Assembly: GCA_934276485.1 (NCBI GenBank)
Contig: CAKQTE010000043.1
Coordinates: 1-8,922, forward strand
Direction: 5' to 3'
From: an uncultured Spirochaetales bacterium
GTDB taxonomy: Bacteria > Spirochaetota > Spirochaetia > Sphaerochaetales > Sphaerochaetaceae
DNA: 8,922 nt
Positions 1 to 7,048 of this stretch are shown piece by piece. The notes below the pieces were generated by a model. That model was not told the origin of the DNA and did no database searches. It saw only the letters and a program-made list of their open reading frames with translations. Made by a program: the position numbers and the translations under genes. Each line of letters opens with the position of its first letter. Position 1 is the first letter of the stretch.

Positions 1-90
1 CTTCTTTCTTCTCTTGGTCTTAATCTTCCTGAAGCTCAGATTAGTGTGAAACTCAAAAAGTCTTATACCAAAAAGAAACCTAAAGAGTGA
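1..90 (+). CDS. 3' end of an unidentified gene (possible transposase tail)
   Basis: Frame 1 is open from the window edge to a TGA at 88-90 and encodes 29 residues. It starts LLSSLGLNLPEAQ and ends in a very basic stretch rich in Lys (SYTKKKPKE). A 'LGL-x-LP' segment followed by a short Lys-rich tail recalls the C-termini of some DDE transposases (IS1634/IS4-like). That is only an impression from a short, low-information fragment, and I would not name the family from it. Only 47 nt separate its stop from the sulfatase start, and no convincing promoter lies between, so the two genes could be co-transcribed. Confidence 0.5.
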   Translation, partial: LLSSLGLNLPEAQISVKLKKSYTKKKPKE

Positions 91-137
91 TGCTATTAGG
101 TACTACAGTGAAGAACATGGGAAACTAAGGAGATAGT

Positions 138-1550
138 ATGGCTAAAGACTTTGTAGTATTCTTAAGTGACCAACATAGAGCTGACGCAGTTAGTTGGGAA
201 AACAATGAAATAAGAACTCCTTGTTTGGATAGAATAAGAGAAGAAGGTGTTACTTTTAATTCTGCATATACATCGTCTCCTTTATGTGTTCCAGCACGAT
301 GTTCAATGCTTTCGTCCATGCTCCCATCGAAGACTGGTATATATACAAATGGAGATTGTTTGAAGGAAGATCTTCCAACATTCCTGCATTCTTTAGCTAT
401 CTCTGGATATGAAACGGTATTATGTGGACGCATGCATTTTGTTGGCTATGACCAGCGCCATGGCTTTACAAAGCGTATAGCTCCAGATATTACAAATATC
501 TTCTGGGGCGCTAATAAGGCTTTTAAGAATGAGCTAGGACAATTTGCATCATCCTTTGCAGAACCTGGATGTTTGAATCTTGTAGGAAAAGGCTCTTCTC
601 CAATTGCTGAATATGATGAGATGGTTGTAAACACAGCATTGGAATACCTTAAAAAGCCACATGAGAAACCCCAATGTATTGTAATCGGTACCTATGCTCC
701 TCATTTTCCATATGTAGGAGAAAATGAGTTGTTTGATTTCTATTACAATACCATAACGGATTGTGAAGAAAAGACTATTGACTATAAACCAATGAACCAT
801 AAAAAGCAGGAATGCTCACAAGAAAAACTCAAGAAAGCAAGAGCTGCTTATTATGCAATGGTAACTCAGATGGATAGTCTAATAGGAAAAGTCTATGATG
901 CATTCCAAGAGTACCTAGATACAAATAATAGAGAAGGAATATTTACATATCTATCCGATCATGGCGATATGCTAGGTGAGAAGGGAATGTTTGCAAAGAA
1001 ATCCTTCTTTGATGCCTCATCTCGCATTCCTTTGCTATTTGCAGGAGATGGTGTTCTTAAAGGTCAAGAGATTGATGCTCCTGTTTCAATTATGGATCTT
1101 GGACCAACACTTGTGGATATTGCGAATGCGGATAAGCTTGATGATATCGATGGAGTATCTTTAAAGACATCATTATTTGAAGGCACAAACAACTACGAAA
1201 GAATTGTTCTTTCTGAAGTTGCTGATACTACAGGCGATACTCTCTACATTGGTAGAATGGCTCGATACAAAGATATGAAACTTATTAAGTATAATCATGA
1301 CTCCCAATCTCTTTGTTTCGATTTAAAGAATGATAAGAAAGAAGAGAATAATCTACCTGAGAGCTTGTTTGATCAAGGCATTAATGAGAAAGCCTTTTCT
1401 GACTGGAATATAGACGAAATAGAAAAGACATTTCTTATTAACAAAAAGCATCATTCAATTCTTTCAAAGTGGGGAGCTCTCTTTGAGTCTGAACCCGTAA
1501 AAGAACGATGGCATGTACCAGCTTCTTATAAAGAAGAAATAATAGAATAA
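138..1550 (+). CDS. Cys-type sulfatase, choline-sulfatase-like, cytoplasmic
   Basis: This 470-residue enzyme of the alkaline-phosphatase-like fold is predicted to hydrolyse an organic sulfate ester. The N-terminal metal motif is S10-D11-Q12, the 'DQ' variant seen in choline sulfatases and phosphonate monoester hydrolases. The modification motif C50-V-P-A-R54 is a C-x-P-x-R site, so Cys50 should become formylglycine. H100 lies in a G-R-M-H-F-V-G segment followed by DQRHGF (105-110), closely resembling choline sulfatases. H189 sits in APHFPY, and D274-H275 in SDHGDMLGEKG form the second metal/substrate site. There is no signal peptide, so it acts on imported or internal substrates. The ATG is supported by AAGGAG at 127-132 with a 5-nt spacer. 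The usual Lys of the G-K-x-H motif is Arg98 here. No formylglycine-generating enzyme or anaerobic sulfatase-maturating enzyme is encoded in the window. The exact substrate is unknown; choline sulfate is one candidate, a sulfated sugar another. Family assignment is secure, the substrate is not. Confidence 0.93.
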   Translation: MAKDFVVFLSDQHRADAVSWENNEIRTPCLDRIREEGVTFNSAYTSSPLCVPARCSMLSSMLPSKTGIYTNGDCLKEDLPTFLHSLAISGYETVLCGRMHFVGYDQRHGFTKRIAPDITNIFWGANKAFKNELGQFASSFAEPGCLNLVGKGSSPIAEYDEMVVNTALEYLKKPHEKPQCIVIGTYAPHFPYVGENELFDFYYNTITDCEEKTIDYKPMNHKKQECSQEKLKKARAAYYAMVTQMDSLIGKVYDAFQEYLDTNNREGIFTYLSDHGDMLGEKGMFAKKSFFDASSRIPLLFAGDGVLKGQEIDAPVSIMDLGPTLVDIANADKLDDIDGVSLKTSLFEGTNNYERIVLSEVADTTGDTLYIGRMARYKDMKLIKYNHDSQSLCFDLKNDKKEENNLPESLFDQGINEKAFSDWNIDEIEKTFLINKKHHSILSKWGALFESEPVKERWHVPASYKEEIIE

Positions 1551-1564
1551 GTGTAATTAATTGT

Positions 1565-1621
1565 ATTGAAAGCAAATATTAATATTAAAATAGTCATGCT
1601 TTCAATTATTTGAAAGTATGA
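1565..1621. repeat. Three-copy TTGAAAG(C/T)A element with alternative hairpins
   Basis: ATTGAAAGCA (1565-1574) is the exact reverse complement of TGCTTTCAAT (1597-1606). The second element is also the complement, with one mismatch, of TTGAAAGTATGA (1610-1621). The middle copy can therefore pair with either the left or the right copy, but not both at once. The block lies between the sulfatase stop and the -35 box of the MarR operon. It could be a cluster of regulator half-sites, a weak terminator with an alternative fold, or both. Confidence 0.6.
1594..1621 (+). terminator. Hairpin after the sulfatase gene, possible weak terminator
   Basis: A 12-bp stem (1594-1605 with 1610-1621, one G-U type mismatch) closes a 4-nt TTAT loop, 43 nt after the sulfatase stop. 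Only three T residues follow (1622-1624) and the stem is AT-rich, so it is a poor intrinsic terminator by the usual criteria. Its right edge touches the -35 box of the next operon, so an operator role is equally possible. Confidence 0.35.
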
Positions 1622-1622
1622 T

Positions 1623-1651
1623 TTGACAAAGAGATTACTTTGTCATTTAAT
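1623..1651 (+). promoter_or_regulatory. Sigma-70-type promoter of the MarR-ABC operon
   Basis: TTGACA at 1623-1628 is a perfect -35 box. It is followed by a 17-bp spacer and TTTAAT at 1646-1651, matching the -10 consensus at five of six positions. The predicted start is near 1658, giving a leader of only about 16 nt before the ATG at 1674, with AAGG (1658-1661) at the very 5' end of the message. The short leader is the one awkward point. Confidence 0.65.
1624..1645. promoter_or_regulatory. Perfect inverted repeat between -35 and -10, probable MarR operator
   Basis: TGACAAAG (1624-1631) and CTTTGTCA (1638-1645) are exact reverse complements separated by 6 bp (AGATTA). The 22-bp element starts inside the -35 box and ends directly against the -10 box. 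Its size and placement are what is expected of a dimeric winged-helix repressor that blocks RNA polymerase. The adjacent gene encodes a MarR protein, so autorepression is the natural reading. The assignment is inferred from position and symmetry, not from a known consensus. Confidence 0.6.
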
Positions 1652-1673
1652 AATTACAAGGTACCTAGCAATT

Positions 1674-2096
1674 ATGGAAGAAATATCAATAAATATCAAA
1701 CTAATGCGTACGTTTAGACGCTTGGGTTCATTGATTGATGCAAAGGCAACTCCTTTTAGAGGAAGAGGAAGAATTATGAATATTCTTCGAAAGGAAGAGA
1801 GCAAGAGCATTGTTCAGAGAGATCTATTAGACATGACACAAATGAAATCGTCTTCTCTTTCAGAGCTTGTAAAAAAGCTTGAAGATGATGGGTTTATTAC
1901 TAAATCAATAGATCCATCTGACAAGAGAAACATGATTTTGACTCTAACTCCTGAAGGAGAAGCAGAAGCTTTCAGAATGCAGCAAGTAAGAGAGCAAATT
2001 GCAGATAAAGCCTTTTCCAGGATTACGAACGAAGAGAAAAACGTTCTTTTGGAAATACTTACAAAACTTCGTGATTACTGGGAAGAAAATCTATGA
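1674..2096 (+). CDS. MarR-family transcriptional regulator
   Basis: This 140-residue winged helix-turn-helix protein probably represses its own operon and releases DNA when it binds a small toxic or signalling molecule. N-terminal and C-terminal helices (about 5-20 and 97-138) would form the dimer interface. The helix-turn-helix spans about 33-70, with a recognition helix near MKSSSLSELVKKLEDDGF. The wing is DPSDKRNMILTLT (80-92), a variant of the family's D-x-R-D-x-R hallmark. I chose the ATG at 1674, with AAGG 12 nt upstream. An in-frame TTG at 1623 would add 17 residues but lies inside the -35 box and lacks a ribosome site. Its TGA overlaps the ATG of the next gene (ATGA, 2093-2096), so the repressor and exporter are translationally coupled. 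Linkage to two ABC half-transporters is a common arrangement for drug-efflux control. Confidence 0.92.
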   Translation: MEEISINIKLMRTFRRLGSLIDAKATPFRGRGRIMNILRKEESKSIVQRDLLDMTQMKSSSLSELVKKLEDDGFITKSIDPSDKRNMILTLTPEGEAEAFRMQQVREQIADKAFSRITNEEKNVLLEILTKLRDYWEENL

Positions 2097-3796
2097 AATA
2101 TATAATTGAAAAAATCAAACCACATAAGGCTCTGTTTATCTTCGGAGTAATATTCTTGGCTGTCGAAGCATCTTGCGATTTGCTTCTACCTTCAATAATG
2201 AGCCGCATTGTAGATAAGGGAATTGCTGGCTCTAATATGGAGACTATCGTAAAGTCTGCAATATTCATGTTTTGCATAGCGTTAACTGGAGCATGCTGCG
2301 CTGTTTGCAGAAATAGATTTTCTGCTCAACTTTCTGAAAATGTAGGGCGTGATATCAGAAACGAACTTTTTGAAAAGGTTGAGCGTTTTTCTTTTGCTTC
2401 ATTCGGACACTTTAAGGCTGGTAGCCTAATAACAAGACTTACAAATGACATTACACAGATTACAGGATTTGTATTTGGATTATTGCGTATTTTGATTAAA
2501 GCTCCAATTATGGCTCTCGGTGCAATGAGTTTGATTGTAATAAATACACCTGAATTTGCACCTGTCTTGTTTTTGATTATTGTACTTGCATCTATCTGGA
2601 CTATATTGAATGTGTATATCGGCTATCCTAGATATAACGTTGTCCAAGATAAGTTGGATGCTTTTAATGCAAAGATTAGGGAATTCCTTTTGGGAATTAG
2701 ACTTGTAAAGGCATATTCAGCTGAAAAGGATGAAGTTGAAGAATCTGCAGAGCTATCTGATGAACTTAGAAAAGCAAATATAAGAGCATTGAGAGTATCT
2801 GCTGTATTTATGCCTTTAGTTCATTTTAGCGTTAACTTAGGAATTTTGATCATTTTGATTCTTTCAAATATCGAAAGAAAGAATGAGGTTGGTGCATTGA
2901 TGGCAACTATCAACTATATGACTCAGCTATCAATTTCACTTTCTCAAGTATCAAATATTGTAAATAGAAGCGTAAGAGCTGGAACATCTGCAAACCGTAT
3001 TAAGGCTGTTCTTGATTACAAGGATGATGGGCAGAATACAAGTGGTAACACAAAAATTGATTATATCACCTCAATTGAGATGAAGGATGTTTCTTTTATC
3101 TATCCAGAATCTAAGGAATATACACTTCAAGATGTATCAATTTCAGTTCAAAAAGGAGAAGTGTTATCTATTATTGGTCCAACTGGAAGTGGAAAGACTA
3201 CATTAATTAATCTATTACCAAGATTCTTTGATATCTCATCTGGTACTTATTCAATAAATGGCCAAGATAACTTTAGCTATAATATAGAGGACTTAAGAAA
3301 ATGTTTTGCTTTGATATCTCAAAACCCATTCTTGTTTTCAGGCACAATCAGAGATAATTTATTATTTTCAAACGAAAAAGCAACAGATGAAGAAATAATA
3401 GATGCACTCAAGAAAGCTGAAGCTTATGGCTTTGTATCATCTCTTCCTGATGGTTTGGACACAATTCTAGGACAGGGAGGAGTAAACCTATCTGGAGGTC
3501 AAAAACAAAGACTATCGATTGCTCGTGCTATTGTTTCTGGCGCTTCTTTCTTCATAGTTGATGATGCTACCTCTGCTTTGGATTCTTTCACTGAACATAG
3601 AGTTTTGGATAATCTATTCAATCTTGATAGCACATTTATTCTTGTCACACAAAGAATATCCACAGCAAGAAGGGCTGATCGAATTCTTGTTTTGGATAAT
3701 GGAAGATCTGTAGGACTTGGAAAACATGCAGAACTAATTAAGAGCTGTGAAATCTATAAGGAAATATATAACTCTCAAATAGGAGGTGATCTATAA
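2093..3796 (+). CDS. ABC exporter half-subunit with degenerate ATPase site residues
   Basis: This 567-residue half-transporter sits in the cytoplasmic membrane. An N-terminal transmembrane domain has about six helices (roughly 13-35, 53-72, 125-150, 155-175, 238-260, 266-290), followed by an ATPase domain from about 325. Visible motifs are Walker A GPTGSGKTT (362-370), Q-loop Q410, signature LSGGQ (466-470) and Walker B FFIVD ending at D490. The residue after Walker B, normally the catalytic Glu, is Asp491. The switch histidine is replaced by Gln520 (VTQRIST). Both changes are typical of the non-catalytic partner in heterodimeric exporters such as TM287/288 and BmrCD. The intact LSGGQ would complete the active site of the partner encoded immediately downstream. 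Start: ATG overlapping the MarR stop, with GGGAAG at 2080-2085. The gene is intact, so these are lineage features rather than decay. The substrate cannot be read from the sequence; a drug, peptide or lipid is possible. Confidence 0.95.
   Translation: MKYIIEKIKPHKALFIFGVIFLAVEASCDLLLPSIMSRIVDKGIAGSNMETIVKSAIFMFCIALTGACCAVCRNRFSAQLSENVGRDIRNELFEKVERFSFASFGHFKAGSLITRLTNDITQITGFVFGLLRILIKAPIMALGAMSLIVINTPEFAPVLFLIIVLASIWTILNVYIGYPRYNVVQDKLDAFNAKIREFLLGIRLVKAYSAEKDEVEESAELSDELRKANIRALRVSAVFMPLVHFSVNLGILIILILSNIERKNEVGALMATINYMTQLSISLSQVSNIVNRSVRAGTSANRIKAVLDYKDDGQNTSGNTKIDYITSIEMKDVSFIYPESKEYTLQDVSISVQKGEVLSIIGPTGSGKTTLINLLPRFFDISSGTYSINGQDNFSYNIEDLRKCFALISQNPFLFSGTIRDNLLFSNEKATDEEIIDALKKAEAYGFVSSLPDGLDTILGQGGVNLSGGQKQRLSIARAIVSGASFFIVDDATSALDSFTEHRVLDNLFNLDSTFILVTQRISTARRADRILVLDNGRSVGLGKHAELIKSCEIYKEIYNSQIGGDL
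3781..3791 (+). promoter_or_regulatory. Very strong Shine-Dalgarno site for the second ABC subunit
   Basis: AGGAGGTGATC matches the full anti-Shine-Dalgarno complement of typical bacterial 16S rRNA over 11 nt. It lies inside the last codons of the first subunit and 9 nt (AGGAGG to ATG) before the second subunit's start. None of the other genes in the window has a site this long. Confidence 0.85.
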
Positions 3797-5583
3797 TGTC
3801 AGCACCTCAAGCTAAACGAAGCATGAATGCAGATCGCTTTGGTGTTATTTCAAAACCAAAGGATGGAAAGAAAACATTTATTAGATTATTCAAGGAAACC
3901 AAGGGTGCAAGAAATGGTCTTGCTCTCATTCTTGTATTTTCATTCTGTATTGCAATGTTCAATTCCTTGATACCTTCACTTTTAGGAACAGCAGTCAATA
4001 AGATATATACAAAGCAGAATGTAATTGCACTTTTGTTTGTTATTGCTTTTGTTTATATTGTTGATTTTCTTGCGCGTTTCTTGCAGGAATATCTAATGGC
4101 TCCTGTTTCCCAGAAGGTAATTCACTATCTTAGATGCAAACTCTTTACAAAATATTCAACATTGCCATTATCATTCTTTGACAATAGCCTTCATGGAGAT
4201 CTTATTAGTAGAATTACTAATGATATAGACAATATCTCATCAACATTCTCAGAGTCCTTTGCAAAGCTAGTTATTCATGTAATCTCTTTTGTTGGAACAA
4301 TTATTGCAATGTTTATTCTTTCTCCATTGATGGCATGTGTTGTAATGATTGTATCTCCTTGTGTTGTTCTTCTTGTTTGGTTTGTTACAAAACATACAAG
4401 AGGATACTACAGAAATATGCAGCATACTCTTGGAACATTAACAGGTGAGTTGGAAGAGGATATAACTGGATATCATGTAATAAAGGCATTCAGCCAAGAA
4501 GATAAGGTTATAAATGACTTTAGAGCTCACAATGAAAAACTATGCCAGATAGGAATCAAGGCAACAACATGGTCAGGTATATTGATGCCAGCAATGAATG
4601 TTCTTCAGAATGTTGACTTTATTATCATAGTCATAATTGGTTCAGTTTTTGCAGTAAAGGGATATATAACAATTGGACTTATTTCTGCTTTTACGCTATA
4701 TGCAAGACAATTCATGAGACCATTGAATGAAGTTGCAGGTATATACAATACACTTCAATCAGCTTTGTCTGCTGCAGAAAGAGTATTTGAAATTCTTGAC
4801 AAGCAAGACGAGGATTTTGCAGTAAAAGCTCTTACTGAAAAGGAAATAGTAGGGGATATTGAGATTGAAAATATCAACTTCTCATATGTTGAAGGCAAGA
4901 AGATTATCAAGAATCTTTCTCTATCAATCAAACATGGAATGAAGGTTGCTCTTGTTGGTGAGACAGGATGTGGAAAGACAACGCTTATAAATCTACTTAC
5001 AAGAATGTATGATGTTGATGATGGATCTATCTTATTGGATGGTAAAAACCTAAAGGATTATGATCTTACGGAACTTCGTTCTATGTTCTCTGTTGTTCTT
5101 CAAGACAGTAGACTCTTTTCTAAGTCTGTTTATGAAAACCTCTGTTATGGCAGTAAGATAATTGATAAGGAACTATGTGAAACTGTTTGCAAGGAAATTG
5201 GTGTCGATAGTTTTATTAGAAGACTTCCACAGCAATATGACACCATCCTTGATAGCTCTGCAATGCTAAGTGAAGGAGAGCGTCAGCTGTTGACCATTGC
5301 ACGTGCAATTATCAAGAACTCTCCATTGATTATTCTTGATGAAGCAACATCCAATGTTGATACTGTTACAGAGAGAAAGATCAAGAAAGCAATAGATAAA
5401 ATTACTAATGGACGCACATCTATATTCATTGCTCATAGATTATCTACTATCAAGGATTCTGATCTAATTGTACTTCTGGATCATGGCAAGATTATTGAAC
5501 AGGGAACGCATGAAGAGCTATTGGCTTTAAATGGTCGATACGCTGCAATGTATAAACTTCAAATTGGAAGTAATATTGCATAA
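3796..5583 (+). CDS. ABC exporter half-subunit with catalytic ATPase site, partner of the preceding gene
   Basis: This 595-residue half-transporter is the second subunit of the predicted heterodimer. A basic N-terminal extension of about 40 residues precedes some six membrane helices (roughly 42-65, 76-98, 155-178, 180-200, 262-285, 288-305). The ATPase domain begins near 355. It contains Walker A GETGCGKTT (388-396), Q436, Walker B LIILDE with D515 and catalytic E516, and switch H547 (IAHRLST). Its signature motif is LSEGE (491-495) rather than LSGGQ. So its own Walker motifs are complete while its signature is altered, the mirror image of the upstream subunit. The paired sites would be one catalytic (this Walker A/B with the partner's LSGGQ) and one degenerate. 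The start ATG overlaps the preceding TAA by one base (TAATG), and a near-perfect ribosome site lies just upstream, which favours balanced or excess synthesis of this subunit. Confidence 0.95.
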   Translation: MSAPQAKRSMNADRFGVISKPKDGKKTFIRLFKETKGARNGLALILVFSFCIAMFNSLIPSLLGTAVNKIYTKQNVIALLFVIAFVYIVDFLARFLQEYLMAPVSQKVIHYLRCKLFTKYSTLPLSFFDNSLHGDLISRITNDIDNISSTFSESFAKLVIHVISFVGTIIAMFILSPLMACVVMIVSPCVVLLVWFVTKHTRGYYRNMQHTLGTLTGELEEDITGYHVIKAFSQEDKVINDFRAHNEKLCQIGIKATTWSGILMPAMNVLQNVDFIIIVIIGSVFAVKGYITIGLISAFTLYARQFMRPLNEVAGIYNTLQSALSAAERVFEILDKQDEDFAVKALTEKEIVGDIEIENINFSYVEGKKIIKNLSLSIKHGMKVALVGETGCGKTTLINLLTRMYDVDDGSILLDGKNLKDYDLTELRSMFSVVLQDSRLFSKSVYENLCYGSKIIDKELCETVCKEIGVDSFIRRLPQQYDTILDSSAMLSEGERQLLTIARAIIKNSPLIILDEATSNVDTVTERKIKKAIDKITNGRTSIFIAHRLSTIKDSDLIVLLDHGKIIEQGTHEELLALNGRYAAMYKLQIGSNIA

Positions 5584-5598
5584 GAGTTGATTTTAATA

Positions 5599-5627
5599 TT
5601 AGGCTATGAAGTATTTTCATAGCCTAA
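5599..5627. terminator. Hairpin between convergent genes, probable bidirectional terminator
   Basis: A perfect 12-bp stem (5599-5610 with 5616-5627) with the core AGGCTATGAA closes a 5-nt loop. It lies 15 nt after the stop of the ABC operon and 6 nt after the stop of the minus-strand hydrolase. Neither side has a long T tract: the plus strand continues AACAAATT and the minus strand TATTAAAAT. Its position and perfect symmetry support termination of both transcripts, although efficiency may be modest. Confidence 0.65.
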
Positions 5628-5633
5628 AACAAA

Positions 5634-7034
5634 TTATGCTAAATGTCCTTTTGCAATTCCATCAAATCCATCAATGCTTAACTCTCCATAGAGATGCATG
5701 ATTACAGACATTGAATTGTCTTTAAATCCTGCTTGCATTGTAAAGCTTCCGAATTCTTCGTGTCCAAATTGAACAAGAAGAGCAAAGGATCCATCAGAGA
5801 TAAATCCTCCTGAAACATTGCAAGGACTGGATTGTAGAATAGGGAATGGATTTGCAATATTGCATCCATAACCAAATTTGAATTCATATTCTCCAGACTT
5901 TTGCTTTATTAAAACAATGCCATAATCATCATTGAAGCTGAATGAAACCTCTTCGAGACCAATTGAATTACCTTCATCAAATTTAAAAGACTTCCCATTC
6001 AATTTCTTTTCCATTTCTACAGATCTTTTGCCTCTTGAAACTGGAATTTTCAAGTCTGATGGAACTGGAACAATTTTATCATCAAGATTATTAGCAATAT
6101 TCCAAATAGAATCAAAGATTGCCATATCCATTGATTTATCGGCTTGGGTATCAGCAGTTGTAACAATGACGATATCCTTATCAGGAAAAGCAATAGCATA
6201 TTGTCCACCAAGGCCAAGCATTCCATATGTATTGTCTTTCATTTGCCAAAATTGATATCCATATCCTAGCTTTTGATTTTCATTGCATTCTACAATGCTT
6301 GTCTCTGATAGTTTTGATGTTGCTTCATCTAGGTAAGATGTAGGAACATCTTTCAAGGATCTATGCATTACACCATCCATTGTCTTTAAGATATCAATTG
6401 GACGTAACATCAATCCAGAACCACCTACAGGATAGTTCATAGGGTCCTTGGTAATGTATGTGTTATCACTGACACAAAGATCAGATAGGTATGTTTCCTT
6501 GATGAATGATACAAAGTCCTTTCCAGATAGTTTCTCTACAAGTGCAGCCATTACATGTGGAGATGAAGTATCGTATAAAAAGAACATTCCAGGATCATGA
6601 TCTGGCTTTGTTGTAAAGAAGGACTTTACCCAATCCTTTTGCCAGGATGGAATATAGTTTCCCTTACCACCATTTTTATATGTTGTACTTTTGAAGCATG
6701 TTCTCATCATCAACATATTCCTAATGGTCATGGATTTGATTTCATCAGGTGTAGTAGGGGAAAGCATTTCTGGAAAATACTTAACGATTGGATCGTCTAA
6801 TGAAATCTTTTCTTGTCCTACAAGAACGCCAATTGCAAGAGATACAAAACTCTTTGTACAGGAATATATTCTATGTAATGTTTCTCTTTCATAAGGCTTC
6901 CAATATACCTCTGCAATTAACTCTGATCCCTTTGAAACAAGCAAGGAGTGCATTGGCACTCCTGCTTTTGTAAGACTATTAACAGCATTCAATACAACAG
7001 AAGGTATTCCATTATTTTGTTTAGTTTCTGTCAT
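5634..7034 (-). CDS. Serine hydrolase, beta-lactamase/esterase fold (class C-like), with C-terminal beta-rich domain
   Basis: This 466-residue protein belongs to the beta-lactamase-related serine hydrolases (Pfam PF00144 type). The SxxK motif is S58-C-T-K61 in the context R-I-Y-S-C-T-K-S-F, giving the nucleophile and general base. Y154 in FLYDTSS is the likely second motif, and G274-L-G-G-Q-Y occupies the place of the KTG/HxG motif. About 330-466 forms a Gly/Phe-rich, beta-strand-like extension found behind the hydrolase core in several uncharacterised members. There is no signal peptide, so a resistance beta-lactamase exported to the periplasm is unlikely. A cytoplasmic esterase or peptidase acting on a small ester, amide or peptide fits better. 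I start at the ATG at 7034 rather than the TTG two codons upstream, because the AAAGAG ribosome site is 8 nt from the ATG but only 2 nt from the TTG. It lies 14 nt after the solute-binding protein gene, so the two are very probably one operon. The substrate is unknown. Confidence 0.9.
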   Translation of the reverse strand: MTETKQNNGIPSVVLNAVNSLTKAGVPMHSLLVSKGSELIAEVYWKPYERETLHRIYSCTKSFVSLAIGVLVGQEKISLDDPIVKYFPEMLSPTTPDEIKSMTIRNMLMMRTCFKSTTYKNGGKGNYIPSWQKDWVKSFFTTKPDHDPGMFFLYDTSSPHVMAALVEKLSGKDFVSFIKETYLSDLCVSDNTYITKDPMNYPVGGSGLMLRPIDILKTMDGVMHRSLKDVPTSYLDEATSKLSETSIVECNENQKLGYGYQFWQMKDNTYGMLGLGGQYAIAFPDKDIVIVTTADTQADKSMDMAIFDSIWNIANNLDDKIVPVPSDLKIPVSRGKRSVEMEKKLNGKSFKFDEGNSIGLEEVSFSFNDDYGIVLIKQKSGEYEFKFGYGCNIANPFPILQSSPCNVSGGFISDGSFALLVQFGHEEFGSFTMQAGFKDNSMSVIMHLYGELSIDGFDGIAKGHLA

Positions 7035-7040
7035 AATCAA

Positions 7041-7048
7041 TTCTCTTT
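7041..7048 (-). promoter_or_regulatory. Ribosome site that decides the hydrolase start
   Basis: On the minus strand AAAGAGAA occupies the short gap right after the binding-protein stop. It leaves about 8 nt to the ATG at 7034 but only about 2 nt to the in-frame TTG at 7040, favouring the ATG. Confidence 0.6.

Noticed and set aside
549..800. Minus-strand open frame inside the sulfatase gene
   Set aside because: It lies wholly opposite a gene with a complete set of family motifs, shows no recognisable domain and has no supporting ribosome site. The other short frames inside the large genes are rejected for the same reasons.
1623..1673. TTG start giving a 157-residue MarR protein
   Set aside because: The TTG is part of the -35 box and has no ribosome site. 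The extra residues do not look like MarR N-termini, and the ATG at 1674 gives a normal family length.
3560..3652. First ABC subunit as a decaying pseudogene because of Asp491 and Gln520
   Set aside because: The reading frame is intact, all other motifs are present, and these exact substitutions are standard in the non-catalytic half of heterodimeric exporters.
5634..7034. Antibiotic-resistance beta-lactamase
   Set aside because: There is no export signal, the third motif is G-L-G-G-Q rather than K-T-G, and the core is followed by a large extra domain. A general cytoplasmic hydrolase is more likely.
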